A DNA stretch of 64,000 nucleotides. Origin: an uncultured Verrucomicrobiota bacterium. GTDB lineage: Bacteria; Verrucomicrobiota; Verrucomicrobiia; Opitutales; Opitutaceae. The stretch is taken from the NCBI GenBank assembly GCA_903904685.1, contig CAIVDS010000114.1, positions 1 through 64,000 of the forward strand, in the 5' to 3' direction. The translations under genes were made by a program, and so were the position numbers. Below the pieces are notes generated by a model that had not been told where the DNA came from, did not search any database, and was given only the letters and a program-made list of their open reading frames with translations. Shown in pieces: positions 48,054 through 56,940 of this stretch; positions within the stretch are counted from its first letter, which is position 1, and every line of letters starts with the position of its first letter.

Positions 48054-48427
48054 GCTTCCAGCCTCACCTAACTCGCGAGGAACTTCACTCGCGGCTCACG
48101 AAAATGGTCGCCCGAGTCCTTGCCCAACCCGAGGAGCTAACGGCCGCGAGCTTGGTTGAAGAAATCGAAGCTGAGGTCGCCGAGTTCGGCGTCCAAGCCG
48201 CCGAGGTATCTTTCCAGGCAACTCTCGGCCCTGAGATGGGACGCGCGGTTTTCAAAGACATCACGAGCACGGCCGGGGTCAGTAATGCGGACCTGGTCGA
48301 AGGCAAACTGAGCCGTGCGGCTGTATCCAAAATGTGCTGCCGGGTGCGTCGATTTATGGGTCTGCCACTGCGCCAACCCAACAACGCCCGCGCCGGTCGG
48401 AAACCCAAAGCCCCACAGCCCTTATGA
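48050..48427 (+). CDS. Hypothetical ORF in the integrated element
   Basis: 125 aa. The N-terminal half is acidic and helical (ASLVEEIEAEVAEFGVQAAEVSF), and the C-terminal half is basic (KMCCRVRRFMGLPLRQPNNARAGRKPKAP). Stop and start codons overlap (ATGA) with both neighbours. No known family. DNA binding is plausible from the basic tail, but no HTH is clear. Confidence 0.5.
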   Translation: MSFQPHLTREELHSRLTKMVARVLAQPEELTAASLVEEIEAEVAEFGVQAAEVSFQATLGPEMGRAVFKDITSTAGVSNADLVEGKLSRAAVSKMCCRVRRFMGLPLRQPNNARAGRKPKAPQPL

Positions 48428-48744
48428 ACACTCTTCACACCAACCTCACCGCCGAGGCCGTTGCCTCCTACCGGACCCGACTCACTGAAACGGCGCTGCG
48501 GATTGCACGCGGACGGAACGACCAGTCGATTAACGTAACCCTTAGCACCCTCGATCCGTTGCCCGCCATTGACCGATCCCCCCGGAAAAACGTGGCGTGC
48601 TTCGTATTTAAGGACGGCACCGTGCATCGGACGACACGCTGCTACCGGCACGTTCAGCTCCTACGAGACACCTACCTCCCACCTCACGCTCGGCTCGTCG
48701 TCCGCGCCGCGTTGCTCGACGTGAGTCTACCAAAATCCAAATGA
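48424..48744 (+). CDS. Hypothetical ORF in the integrated element
   Basis: About 106 aa from MNTLHTNLTAEAVASYRTRLTE; the track's earlier start runs through the preceding gene. ATGA overlaps on both sides support it. KNVACFVFKDGTVHRTTRCYRHVQLLRDTYLPPHARL is the most ordered-looking part. No family is recognised. Confidence 0.5.
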   Translation: MNTLHTNLTAEAVASYRTRLTETALRIARGRNDQSINVTLSTLDPLPAIDRSPRKNVACFVFKDGTVHRTTRCYRHVQLLRDTYLPPHARLVVRAALLDVSLPKSK

Positions 48745-49139
48745 ACGCCCCATTTAACTACCACGACGCACTCGTCAGTCGGGCGAACGCCACCTCGAAC
48801 GCGATCCTCGGCACACCGGCCACCGTCGGCTCGATCCTAGACGGCATCAAAAATGGCCAATGGGCGGGCCGTATAGCCGAACTCCGCGCGACCGTTCAAC
48901 CCGAGGCCGCGAAGTCACTGAAGCGCGCTTTGCCTGCCGTGATCTTCGGTGGCACGTTCTCGACGCGGAGCAAAGCGGGCCTCATCGCGCGGTCCGGTGT
49001 CTTGGTCATCGACTTCGACGACTTGCCAGACCCAGCCGCAACACGCACGTCACTGGCGAACGATCCAATCGTCTGTTCAGCTTTCGTAAGCCCGAGCGGC
49101 ACAGGCGGAACCAAACTTGTCCGTCACGACGACCGTTAG
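48741..49139 (+). pseudogene. Truncated VirE/BT4734-type primase N-terminus
   Basis: 132 aa. FGGTFSTRSKAGLIARSGVLVIDFDDLPDPAATRTSLANDPIVCSAFVSPSGTGGTKLV matches the N-terminal prim-pol-like domain (BT4734/VirE_N) at the start of much longer replication proteins of phages and satellites. The reading frame stops immediately after the SGTGG motif at KLVRHDDR, so the rest, including the helicase part, is gone. The 242 bases that follow, to mntR, contain no ORF or family match and are probably junction debris. The gene shows the element lost its right half. Confidence 0.65.
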
Positions 49140-49381
49140 GATCGAATAACCTGAAGACTGGATCGGCTCAATATTGGAGACCGTGATGAAGCCCGGAACA
49201 TCGCCCCATGCGGTTGCGATGTTCGCGCCTGTCAATTCTTCGGTGGGTCCGCAGTATCCGGAACGATGGATTCGCTAGCCCCGCGCAGCGGACTATCAGA
49301 ACGGCCAGTCCCCGACTTTTCTAAAGCCACACCCATTTTCCACCGACACCGAAGTCCGAAGAGCTAAGCAGGAAGCTCGTC

Positions 49382-49822
49382 TCAGTGGATCTTCGAATGA
49401 TTCTTCAGATGTTGTTGGAAAGCGGTGAGCGTCTCGGTGCTGACATGGTGCTCCATGCCCTCGGCATCAATGTGAGCGATGGCCTCCGGGACACCGAGTG
49501 ACTTGAGAAACGTGCTTACGATCTCATGGCGACGACGAGATTCCTCTGCAAGACTCCGTCCGGCATCAGTGAGAAAGATCGCACGGTAAGGGAGCGCGGT
49601 GACAAGCCCATTGCGTTGCAACCGCCGAATGCTGCGATTGACGGTCACATGCGTGACGCCCAATCGGCGGGCAAGATCGGTTACGCGGGCTTCACCCATC
49701 GTGGAAATGAGATCGCTAATCATCTCTACATAGTCCTGCGCTGTTTCCTGAGCATGCTCTTCCCGCGTGCGCTGGAAACTGATCTTGGGTGCGGTGGAGC
49801 GGGTTTTGACGGATCGGGCCAC
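49382..49822 (-). CDS. mntR: Manganese transport regulator MntR (DtxR family)
   Basis: 146 aa if begun at the GTG at 49822 (VARSVKTRSTAPK), giving a size near E. coli MntR (155). The track's ATG at 49918 would carry the operator inside the gene, and its leader is not MntR-like. The HTH is in YVEMISDLISTMGEARVTDLARRLGVTHVTVNRSIRRL. The metal residues lie in RRHEIVSTFLKSLGV and DAEGMEHHVSTETL, the hallmark E-x-x-x-H-H segment. It represses mntH when Mn is sufficient. It is divergent from mntH. Confidence 0.88.
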   Translation of the reverse strand: MARSVKTRSTAPKISFQRTREEHAQETAQDYVEMISDLISTMGEARVTDLARRLGVTHVTVNRSIRRLQRNGLVTALPYRAIFLTDAGRSLAEESRRRHEIVSTFLKSLGVPEAIAHIDAEGMEHHVSTETLTAFQQHLKNHSKIH

Positions 49823-49881
49823 GCGAAAATTAATGACGATACAGAAGGGAAAGGAAAGCTTGTTGACATGACGGCCAACAA

Positions 49882-49899
49882 ATGTAGCGCTAGCTACAT
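49882..49899. promoter_or_regulatory. Candidate MntR operator between mntR and mntH
   Basis: ATGTAGC-GCTA-GCTACAT is an inverted repeat with exact 7-bp arms around a four-base spacer. The architecture is the same as the E. coli MntR box (ACATAGC-N4-GCTATGT), as I recall it. It lies 60 bp upstream of the proposed mntR start and 31 bp upstream of the proposed mntH start, so one bound dimer could control both genes. It also helps choose both start codons. Confidence 0.7.
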
Positions 49900-49930
49900 C
49901 ATGGAGTCGGATCGACAAACCCTAGTCCCC

Positions 49931-51334
49931 ATGCGCCCGAGTTCCGTTGGGCTGGTGCCCGGCGGATCGTCGGCCAACCATCGATCGCTCGAGGAAGTGC
50001 ATGGTTCCGTACCAGCTCCGTTGCATAAGGCCGGATTTTGGCAGCAGTGGAAGGCGTTTTCTGGGCCCGCGATACTCGTGAGCGTTGGCTACATGGATCC
50101 GGGCAACTGGGGCACCGATCTAGCGGGGGGAGCGCAGTTCAAATACGGCCTGCTGTGGGTAGTGGCGCTCGCCAGTTTTATGGCGGTGATCATGCAGGTT
50201 ATCTCAGCCCGGCTGGGTGTAGTCACCGGAAACGACCTGGCTCAATGTTGCCGCAAGCACTATCCGACCTGGACCCGCTGGCCAAACTGGATCGCCATGG
50301 AGGTCGCGGTCGGCGCAACGGACCTGGCGGAATCGCTGGGCAGCGCGGTCGCCCTCAATCTGCTCTTCCACATCCCTCTTTCGTGGGCGATCATCATCAC
50401 CGCTGTCGACGTGCTCCTCCTTCTGGCGTTGCAGGGTTTGGGGATCCGGATGATTGAGGCGGTAGTCGGATTGTTCGTGGCGACCATCGCCGTCTGCTAC
50501 GGCATCGAGATATTTGTATTGCCGCAGATCCAGCCCAATTTCGCAGAGATGAGCCAGGCGTTGGTCCTGCCGAGCCTCGGCCAGACGGGTATGCTCGTGG
50601 TAGCTATCGGCATGATTGGAGCCACCGTCATGCCGCACAACCTGTTCCTTCACTCCGCTCTGGTGCAAACACGCAAACTTGAGCGCGATGATGATTCGAT
50701 CCGCACCGCGATTCGCTTCAACACAATCGATTCTGCGGTCATGTTATCCGTCGCATTCATCGTCAACGCCGCCATTCTTGTGCTGGCCGCGATTGTTTTC
50801 TATGGCAAGACGAGTGTCACGGTCTCCGGTGGGGCTATCGTCGCGTTCAGCCCCGACAGTGACTGGATCCGAATCGCGCACCTGACGCTGGCCCCCTTGC
50901 TGGGGACGACCCTCGCTAGCACACTCTTTGCCGTCGCGTTGCTCGCCAGCGGGCAAAGCAGCACGATCACCGGCACGATGGCGGGCCAAGTGGTAATGGA
51001 AGGCTTCATGAACTGGCGTATCCGGCCTTGGGTCCGCCGGATGATTTCCAGAGTCTTGGCGGTGATCCCAGCCATTTTGATTATCAGTGTCCGTGGTGGC
51101 GGCAGTGTGACCGACCTAGTTAATCTGAGTCAGGTCATTCTCTGCCTTATCCTGCCATTTGCGATGTTCCCGCTGCTACACCTGACGTCTTCACGCCGGA
51201 TTATGGGGAAATGGGCCAACGGATGGTTCCTCCTGATCTTGGGCTGGGGCAGCGTCGCGTTCATTACTGCGATGGATATCTACAGTCTACCAGAGTCACT
51301 CCGAGAAGCGTGGCGCATCATTGTTAACGGTTGA
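49931..51334 (+). CDS. mntH: NRAMP-family Mn2+ transporter MntH
   Basis: 467 aa from MRPSSVGLVPGGSSANHRSLEEVHGSV; ATGs at 49901 and 49868 are alternatives but fall just after or before the operator. About eleven hydrophobic segments. The metal site is VSVGYMDPGNWGTDLA (TM1) and MPHNLFLHSAL (TM6), the diagnostic DPGN and MPH pair. It is a proton-coupled importer of Mn and other divalent ions in the inner membrane. It is divergent from and probably repressed by MntR. The 193 bases downstream hold no recognised feature. Confidence 0.92.
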   Translation: MRPSSVGLVPGGSSANHRSLEEVHGSVPAPLHKAGFWQQWKAFSGPAILVSVGYMDPGNWGTDLAGGAQFKYGLLWVVALASFMAVIMQVISARLGVVTGNDLAQCCRKHYPTWTRWPNWIAMEVAVGATDLAESLGSAVALNLLFHIPLSWAIIITAVDVLLLLALQGLGIRMIEAVVGLFVATIAVCYGIEIFVLPQIQPNFAEMSQALVLPSLGQTGMLVVAIGMIGATVMPHNLFLHSALVQTRKLERDDDSIRTAIRFNTIDSAVMLSVAFIVNAAILVLAAIVFYGKTSVTVSGGAIVAFSPDSDWIRIAHLTLAPLLGTTLASTLFAVALLASGQSSTITGTMAGQVVMEGFMNWRIRPWVRRMISRVLAVIPAILIISVRGGGSVTDLVNLSQVILCLILPFAMFPLLHLTSSRRIMGKWANGWFLLILGWGSVAFITAMDIYSLPESLREAWRIIVNG

Positions 51335-51527
51335 CGCCCGATTCGCCGCAATCGCTACACCTTGTCGGCGCTCGGTCCTACTTCACAGTCTGCGTGGCGC
51401 TCGTCGGTTTGAAGCGAAGATGTAACGCCACCCTGGTCGCACAGCTCGCTCGCCTATCCATGTCTTCATCGGTGGCGTAAGCTTGGGCCTTGCTTCGCCT
51501 CAGGCAGCTTGGCCACACTTTCCTCCA

Positions 51528-53222
51528 ATGTCACAGTCGTTTGCCCGGCTGGTTTTTTTCTTCACGGCGGCATTTTTCGCCGTGTTTTTCATCTGGCCGC
51601 TCATCCAGATTTTAAAAGGCGGCTTCATCGACGCCGACGGCCATCTCACGGTCGCCTATGTAAAGGCACTGCTCGTAGAGCCGATCTATCTGGGCGGCAT
51701 TGGAAACTCCTTCCTGCTCGCATGCACGACGACAACTGCAGCGTTTCTCATCGCCCTGCCGCTGGCCTTCGTGAGCGACCGCTTCCATTTTCCCGGCAAA
51801 GGCCTGCTCGGCTCCATCGTGCTTATTCCGATGATCCTGCCGCCATTTGTCGGCGCGATCGGGATCAAGCAAATCTTCGGACAATATGGTGCGCTCAACG
51901 CCCTGTTCATTCACCTGCATCTCCGCCCCGAAGGCTGGACCTACGACTGGTTTGCGATGAGTCCGTTTTTTGGCATCGCCCTCGTCAACGCCCTTTCGCT
52001 CTACCCCATCATCTATCTCAACGCCTCCGCCGCCCTCGCCAACGTTGATCCTGCGATGGAGGAAGCCGCCCAAAACCTTGGTTGCACCGGTTTCCGGCGC
52101 TTCTTCAAGATCACGCTGCCGCTCATCAATCCCGGCCTCTTCGCCGGCGGCACCATCGTTTTCATCTGGGCCTTCACCGAGCTTGGCGTGCCTCTCGTTT
52201 TTGACTATCCACGCGTCATCTCGGTGCAAATTTTTTATGGCCTCAAAGATATTGGGAGCAACCCGTTCCCCTACGCGCTCGTCGCCGTGATGCTCGTCTG
52301 CACCGTGATCATCTACGCGGTTGGCAAAGGCCTCTTCGGTCGCCAGGGACACACGATGATGGCCAAAGCCACCAGCTCCGGCGGCCCGCGCTCCCTGCCC
52401 GCTTCGCAAGCTTGGCTATGCACCGCTCTCTTCGGCGGCGTGACGTTTCTCGCCGTGCTACCGCACATCGGCGTGATCCTAGTCGCCTTCTCCCGCGATT
52501 GGTATGCGAGCATCCTGCCTGCGCACTTCACGTTGGAAAACTTCCATCTCGCGCTCGGCAACAATCTCACCGTCCCGGCCATCGCCAACAGCCTCAAATT
52601 CGCCAGTGTCTCCACCCTGATCGACGTGGTGCTCGGCATCGCGATCGCCTATGTAGTGGTGCGCTCGAAAATCCCCGGACGCCAAGTGCTCGATTTTCTC
52701 GCCATGCTGCCGCTTGCCGTGCCAGGATTAGTAATAGCCTTCGGTTATCTGGCCATGAGCCAGGAGGGAAAATTCTTCGCCTTTCTCAATCCGGTGCGCG
52801 ATCCGACCATCCTGCTTATCATCGCCTACTCGGTGCGCCGCCTGCCCTATGTCGTGCGCTCGGCGGCGGCCGGTTTTCAGCAGACGAGCGAAACGCTGGA
52901 GGAAGCCGCCCAAAATCTCGGCTGTCCCCCGCTCAAGACCACCTTCAAAATCACCCTTCCTCTCATCGCGGCCAACCTGATCGCCGGCGGCCTGCTGGCA
53001 TTTGCCTTCGCGATGCTCGAAGTCTCCGACTCGCTGGTGCTCGCCCAAAAACAGGCGTTCTATCCGATTACCAAGGCAATTCTTGAACTCTTCCAACTGA
53101 TCGGTGATGGCAAGTTCATCGCCAGCGCGCTCGGCGTGTGGGCCATGGTGTTCCTCGGTGTCACGATTGTTGGCATGAGCTTGATCCTTGGCAGGAAACT
53201 CGGCGCCATCTTCCGAGTTTGA
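51528..53222 (+). CDS. Fused double-module ABC permease (iron/Sfu type)
   Basis: 564 aa from MSQSFARLVFFFTAAFFAVFF. Two six-helix permease modules occur in tandem, each with its EAA loop: EEAAQNLGCTGFRRFFKITLPL (about 180) and EEAAQNLGCPPLKTTFKITLPL (about 465). This fused form is typical of FbpB/SfuB Fe(III) and related thiamine or phosphonate transporters. Neither the periplasmic binding protein nor the ATPase gene lies in the neighbourhood, so the substrate is uncertain. Confidence 0.85.
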   Translation: MSQSFARLVFFFTAAFFAVFFIWPLIQILKGGFIDADGHLTVAYVKALLVEPIYLGGIGNSFLLACTTTTAAFLIALPLAFVSDRFHFPGKGLLGSIVLIPMILPPFVGAIGIKQIFGQYGALNALFIHLHLRPEGWTYDWFAMSPFFGIALVNALSLYPIIYLNASAALANVDPAMEEAAQNLGCTGFRRFFKITLPLINPGLFAGGTIVFIWAFTELGVPLVFDYPRVISVQIFYGLKDIGSNPFPYALVAVMLVCTVIIYAVGKGLFGRQGHTMMAKATSSGGPRSLPASQAWLCTALFGGVTFLAVLPHIGVILVAFSRDWYASILPAHFTLENFHLALGNNLTVPAIANSLKFASVSTLIDVVLGIAIAYVVVRSKIPGRQVLDFLAMLPLAVPGLVIAFGYLAMSQEGKFFAFLNPVRDPTILLIIAYSVRRLPYVVRSAAAGFQQTSETLEEAAQNLGCPPLKTTFKITLPLIAANLIAGGLLAFAFAMLEVSDSLVLAQKQAFYPITKAILELFQLIGDGKFIASALGVWAMVFLGVTIVGMSLILGRKLGAIFRV

Positions 53223-53256
53223 CCATGTCATAAATATCCGCGCCTTTGGTCTGTCC

Positions 53257-54111
53257 ATGTTTTACCTGCTTGCCGTTTCCTTTCTTTGGGCGTTCTCCTT
53301 CGGCTTGATTAAGGGCCGGCTCGCCGGACTCGACTCAACCGCCGTGGCGGTCGTCCGGCTGGCGTTTGCCCTCGTCGTTTTCCTGCCACTGCTGCGTCTG
53401 CAAAAAATTCCCCGCCGCGCCGCCTGGTGGCTCGCGATGATTGGCGCATTCCAATTCGGGGCGATGTATGCGCTTTATCTGCGCGCCTTCGATTATTTAC
53501 AGGCCTACGAAGTCGCTCTGTTTACGATCTTCACGCCGCTCTATGTCGCGTTGCTCGACGCCGCCTTGGAAAACCGTTTCCGGCCCAAGCATGCAGGCGC
53601 CGCCGCGCTCTCGGTGGCCGGTGCCGGCGTCATCATGTGGAACAGCACGTTGAGCGATGGCCTGATGATAGGGTTTATTTTGGTGCAATTTTCCAACCTC
53701 TGTTTCGCCGCCGGCCAGATCGCCTACAAACGCACACGGCCTTTGCTGGGGGATGTGAAAGATATCAACCTTTTCGCTTTGCTGCTGGTCGGAGCACTGG
53801 CGGCCACGGCGGCATTTTCGATATTTACGACGCGTTGGACTGAGTTTCATCCGACCGCCGGGCAATGGGGCGTGCTGGCATATCTCGGGGTGCTCGCAAG
53901 CGGGCTGGGATTTTTCTGGTGGAACCTCGGGGCCACCCGCGTAAACACCGGCACGCTGGCGGTGTTCAACAACGCCAAAATCCCCCTCGCCGTCGCCTGC
54001 TCCCTGCTCTTCTTCGGTGGTCACGCCGATCTGCCGCGCCTGATCATCTGCCTGCTTCTGATCGCCAGCGCCGTGTGGGTGGCCGAATCAAAACAAAAAG
54101 CCCGCTCCTGA
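53257..54111 (+). CDS. EamA/DMT-family transporter
   Basis: 284 aa from MFYLLAVSFLWAFSFGLIKG, giving ten hydrophobic segments. The two EamA repeats (about 1-130 and 150-280) are recognisable, the second around VLAYLGVLASGLGFFWWNLGATRVNTGTLAVFNNAKIPLAV. Members export amino acids, nucleosides or similar metabolites. The substrate is unknown. The start is 34 bp after the ABC permease. Convergent with the TPR gene. Confidence 0.85.
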   Translation: MFYLLAVSFLWAFSFGLIKGRLAGLDSTAVAVVRLAFALVVFLPLLRLQKIPRRAAWWLAMIGAFQFGAMYALYLRAFDYLQAYEVALFTIFTPLYVALLDAALENRFRPKHAGAAALSVAGAGVIMWNSTLSDGLMIGFILVQFSNLCFAAGQIAYKRTRPLLGDVKDINLFALLLVGALAATAAFSIFTTRWTEFHPTAGQWGVLAYLGVLASGLGFFWWNLGATRVNTGTLAVFNNAKIPLAVACSLLFFGGHADLPRLIICLLLIASAVWVAESKQKARS

Positions 54112-54124
54112 CAAGGAGCCGGGC
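54100..54124 (-). terminator. Terminator of the TPR gene (minus strand)
   Basis: Reading the minus strand, GCCCGGCTCCT pairs with AGGAGCGGGC with a single bulge and a short loop, and is followed by TTTTTG. It overlaps the 3' end of the EamA gene, which is convergent. Confidence 0.7.
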
Positions 54125-54157
54125 CCGGCACAAAACAGTGACGATTGATAGAAGAAA

Positions 54158-55552
54158 TCAGCGACTTGAGTAGTAGGCGTTGATTTTGTCGGCCACGTCG
54201 CGAAACCCAATGTCGTCGCTGTAAATGATCTTATACTCGGCGATCGCCTCTTCCTTCTTGCCCATGGCCTCGTAACACTGGGCGAGCTGGTAGATGACCT
54301 CCTTCTTGAGATCATCCATCGAGGATAACTCGGACTTGGCGACCTGAAACTGTGCCACCGCAAGGTCGAACATTTTCCTTGCCTTGAGCGATTTACCCAT
54401 GCCGGTGATGGCGGCGATGCGAACCTTGGGGCTCTTTTGCGCCTGCTGATAGTTGGCGATGGCATTCTGATAATCGCCCGTATCGAAATGCAGGTCGGCA
54501 AGCGTGAACCGGGCCTCGTAATCATTGGGGTAACGCTCCACGTAGAGCTTTGCCTGCGTGATCTTGAAGGTCGCAAGCTCAGCCTTGGCTTTTTCAAGCT
54601 GAGTCTTGAGGGCGACATCCTCCGGTGACTTGGCGAGCTGGGACTGCAGTTCCTTCGCTCGTTTATCCAAAATATCCGTCTGCAAATCGCTTTCCTGTTT
54701 TTCCAAGCTGCTATCGGCGGCACCGGCGGGGATCTTGCGGGCCTGGCGCACATAATTCAGCGCTTCATCGAGATTGTTGAGCTTGCGATAACCGTCAACA
54801 ACACTGCGATAGTGATTGAGGCTGTCGGGCTGGGCCTTGATCCGCTCCAACGCCTCGGCGATCAGACGGTGGGTCATCTCCTCCGAAGTTACGATCTTGG
54901 ATGCCTGCTCGAGCGAGATGGATTGGGTCTCGTTCTTCAGCTTTTCCCGATAGTCACCCTTCTCCTCCCACTTGCCCTTTTCTGTGGTCTGCGCGATGGC
55001 GGCCTTGCGCATGATGCCAAGAGCGTCACCGTCCTGCGGTTTCGTTTTCAATAACTTGTCAGCGGCGCGCAACGCATCATCGGAGCGATTGGCCGCAAGA
55101 TAAGCCTCGGCCAGATTGAGTAGGAATTCGCGATTGGCCGGGTGAAGCTCATGAATCGCCTCCCATGCAAAAGCGACCGTTTCGGGCAAGTCGAGGCCGG
55201 CGGCGGCCTCCGCCAAGAGCTTGAGCGCAGGCACGCTGGTTGGGTCGGTGACGAGCAATTTCTCGGCATTTTCAAGCACCTTGATCGGCTCCTTCTTGCC
55301 GCCCCCGAACAAGAAACCGGCCTGGGTGACTGACCCAAATGCCTTGGTGAACATCCTGTTCTTGGAGGCGAACTGCTTCATCTGGGCCGTCCGTTGCAAT
55401 CGGCGGACAGGCAGACACCCGGGCTCCGCCTTCAGGACTTGGCTCGTGACATCGAGCACATATTCGAGATTGCCGCGTTGCAACGCGACTTGAGCATTTT
55501 CAAGTTGCTTCTGAAGGCGGGGATCAAGCGATGAAACTGAAATTTCTGGCAT
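54158..55552 (-). CDS. TPR-repeat protein, unknown
   Basis: 464 aa from MPEISVSSLDPRLQKQLENAQ; the track's ten extra residues are less likely. Helical repeats fit tetratricopeptide spacing (ALKLLAEAAAGLDLPETVAFAWEAIHELHP, LLNLAEAYLAANRSDDALRAADKLLKTKPQ, FTLADLHFDTGDYQNAIANYQQAQK). A charged coiled-coil-like middle (EKQESDLQTDILDKRAKELQSQL) separates the repeat blocks. No signal peptide or membrane segment, so probably cytosolic. It follows glmM by 59 bp. Confidence 0.75.
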   Translation of the reverse strand: MPEISVSSLDPRLQKQLENAQVALQRGNLEYVLDVTSQVLKAEPGCLPVRRLQRTAQMKQFASKNRMFTKAFGSVTQAGFLFGGGKKEPIKVLENAEKLLVTDPTSVPALKLLAEAAAGLDLPETVAFAWEAIHELHPANREFLLNLAEAYLAANRSDDALRAADKLLKTKPQDGDALGIMRKAAIAQTTEKGKWEEKGDYREKLKNETQSISLEQASKIVTSEEMTHRLIAEALERIKAQPDSLNHYRSVVDGYRKLNNLDEALNYVRQARKIPAGAADSSLEKQESDLQTDILDKRAKELQSQLAKSPEDVALKTQLEKAKAELATFKITQAKLYVERYPNDYEARFTLADLHFDTGDYQNAIANYQQAQKSPKVRIAAITGMGKSLKARKMFDLAVAQFQVAKSELSSMDDLKKEVIYQLAQCYEAMGKKEEAIAEYKIIYSDDIGFRDVADKINAYYSSR

Positions 55553-55611
55553 AGTGAGCGGGCAGCAAACGAAATCCGGCACCGTGAAGCGGTCAACGCT
55601 AGAGTGCCGAT

Positions 55612-56940
55612 TTAAATGACTTCGAGATCGGCGCGCGCCGCCGTCTCAAGCATGTCGATCCCCGCTTCGACCACCGATTCAGTCGGCCCTTCGACCAGCA
55701 AGCGCAACTTGGCTTCCGTGCCCGAAAAACGCACCAGCACCCGTCCTTGCGCTCCCAATTTTTGCTCAACGCTCTTGATCGCCGTCGTCAGAGCGATGCA
55801 AGCCGCCAATTCGCGCCGGGCGCGAACCTTCACGTTGCGAGTCGCCTGGGGAAATTTCCGCAGCGCCGTGCGCAATTCGGAAAGTGGACGCCCGGTGGCC
55901 AGCATGACCTCGATCACTTTGAGCGCTGCGACCAATCCGTCTCCCGTGGGTGAAATATCCGAAAAAATAATATGGCCGCTGGACTCTCCTCCCAGCCTGG
56001 CGCCGGTGACGAGCATGCGCTCGATCACATAACGATCTCCCACGGCGGTGCGCACGACTCGTCCGCCGACGGCGCCCACGGCGGTATCGACGCCCAGGTT
56101 GCTTTGCAGGGTGACGACCAGCGTGTTGGTCGCGAGTCGACCCGCTTTAAGTGCATGCAAGGCGAGCAACGTGAGCACTTCATCGCCATCCAGCACCACG
56201 CCCTTTTCATCACACAGGATGCAACGATCGCCATCGCCATCATGCGCAAGGCCGAGTCGAGCACCGGTCGCGCGCACTTTGCCCGAGAGTTTTTCAGGAT
56301 GTTCGCTGCCCACGTCGGCATTGATATTGTGACCGTTGGGCGCATCACCGATGCCAATCACCTCCGCTCCCAGCGAACGCAACACGAAGGGACTCGTCAC
56401 CGAAGTCGCCCCGTTGGCCGTATCCAAAACGATCCGCCAACCCGCCAGCGCATTCGGCACCAACAACGTTCCAGCCGCCGCCATGTAGTCTGCGATGGCT
56501 TCGGGACGATTAACTGGACCATCACCTTTCCGCGCCACTGCCTCCGCAGGCAGCAACCGCTCGATTTGAGCCTCATCCGCATCCGTCAGTTTGATCCCGG
56601 TACCCGCGAAAAATTTAATGCCGTTATCCACGGCAGGATTATGCGACGCGGTGACGACGACGCCCAAGACCGCACCCTCCATGCGCACCGCTCGTGCCAC
56701 TGCCGGAGTAGGCAGCACACCAAGGGAAACAGGTTCCAATCCAGCGGCGACGAGCCCTGCGGCGACGGCGTTGACCAGCGATTGGCCGGAAGCGCGGGTA
56801 TCGCGTCCGATGAGGACCCGCCCTTTGCCGCCGGCCCATTTTCCCGCCGCCTCACCCAAGCGGGCGGCAAAATCTTCGTTGATCACCGGACCTCCATAAG
56901 GTCCGCGCACGCCGTCGGTGCCGAAATACACGCGTTTCAT
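55612..56940 (-). CDS. glmM: Phosphoglucosamine mutase
   Basis: 442 aa. VYFGTDGVRGPYGGPVINEDFAARLG opens the family. The phosphoserine loop is VVVTASHNPAVDNGIKFF, the metal loop is LAHDGDGDRCILCDEKG, and the phosphate-binding loop is VRFSGTEAKLRLLVEG. It interconverts glucosamine-6-P and -1-P for peptidoglycan and LPS precursors. It overlaps trpD's stop by 4 bp and is therefore co-translated with it, an odd functional pairing. Confidence 0.94.
   Translation of the reverse strand: MKRVYFGTDGVRGPYGGPVINEDFAARLGEAAGKWAGGKGRVLIGRDTRASGQSLVNAVAAGLVAAGLEPVSLGVLPTPAVARAVRMEGAVLGVVVTASHNPAVDNGIKFFAGTGIKLTDADEAQIERLLPAEAVARKGDGPVNRPEAIADYMAAAGTLLVPNALAGWRIVLDTANGATSVTSPFVLRSLGAEVIGIGDAPNGHNINADVGSEHPEKLSGKVRATGARLGLAHDGDGDRCILCDEKGVVLDGDEVLTLLALHALKAGRLATNTLVVTLQSNLGVDTAVGAVGGRVVRTAVGDRYVIERMLVTGARLGGESSGHIIFSDISPTGDGLVAALKVIEVMLATGRPLSELRTALRKFPQATRNVKVRARRELAACIALTTAIKSVEQKLGAQGRVLVRFSGTEAKLRLLVEGPTESVVEAGIDMLETAARADLEVI

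Larger units (their letters stand above)
46263..49139 (+). mobile_element. Decayed integrative element at tRNA-Leu
   Basis: Directly after the tRNA lies an integrase reading away from it, then an excisionase-like gene, three small ORFs and a primase-type gene cut short. The genes overlap by ATGA or abut, so they are one operon. Integration into tRNA 3' ends by tyrosine recombinases is the usual mode. I could not find a second copy of the tRNA 3' end (TCGAGTCCCTTCCCGAGCACCA) in the rest of the window, so the right boundary is lost or outside it. The element seems to lack replication, packaging or cargo genes beyond these. Confidence 0.7.

Noticed and set aside
49140-51530. Right attachment site of the tRNA-Leu element
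   Set aside because: I looked for the tRNA 3' end (TCGAGTCCCTTCCCGAGCACCA) and shorter pieces by eye after 49.1 kb. Only CCCGAGC at about 49090 appears, inside the truncated gene, and it is too short to count.
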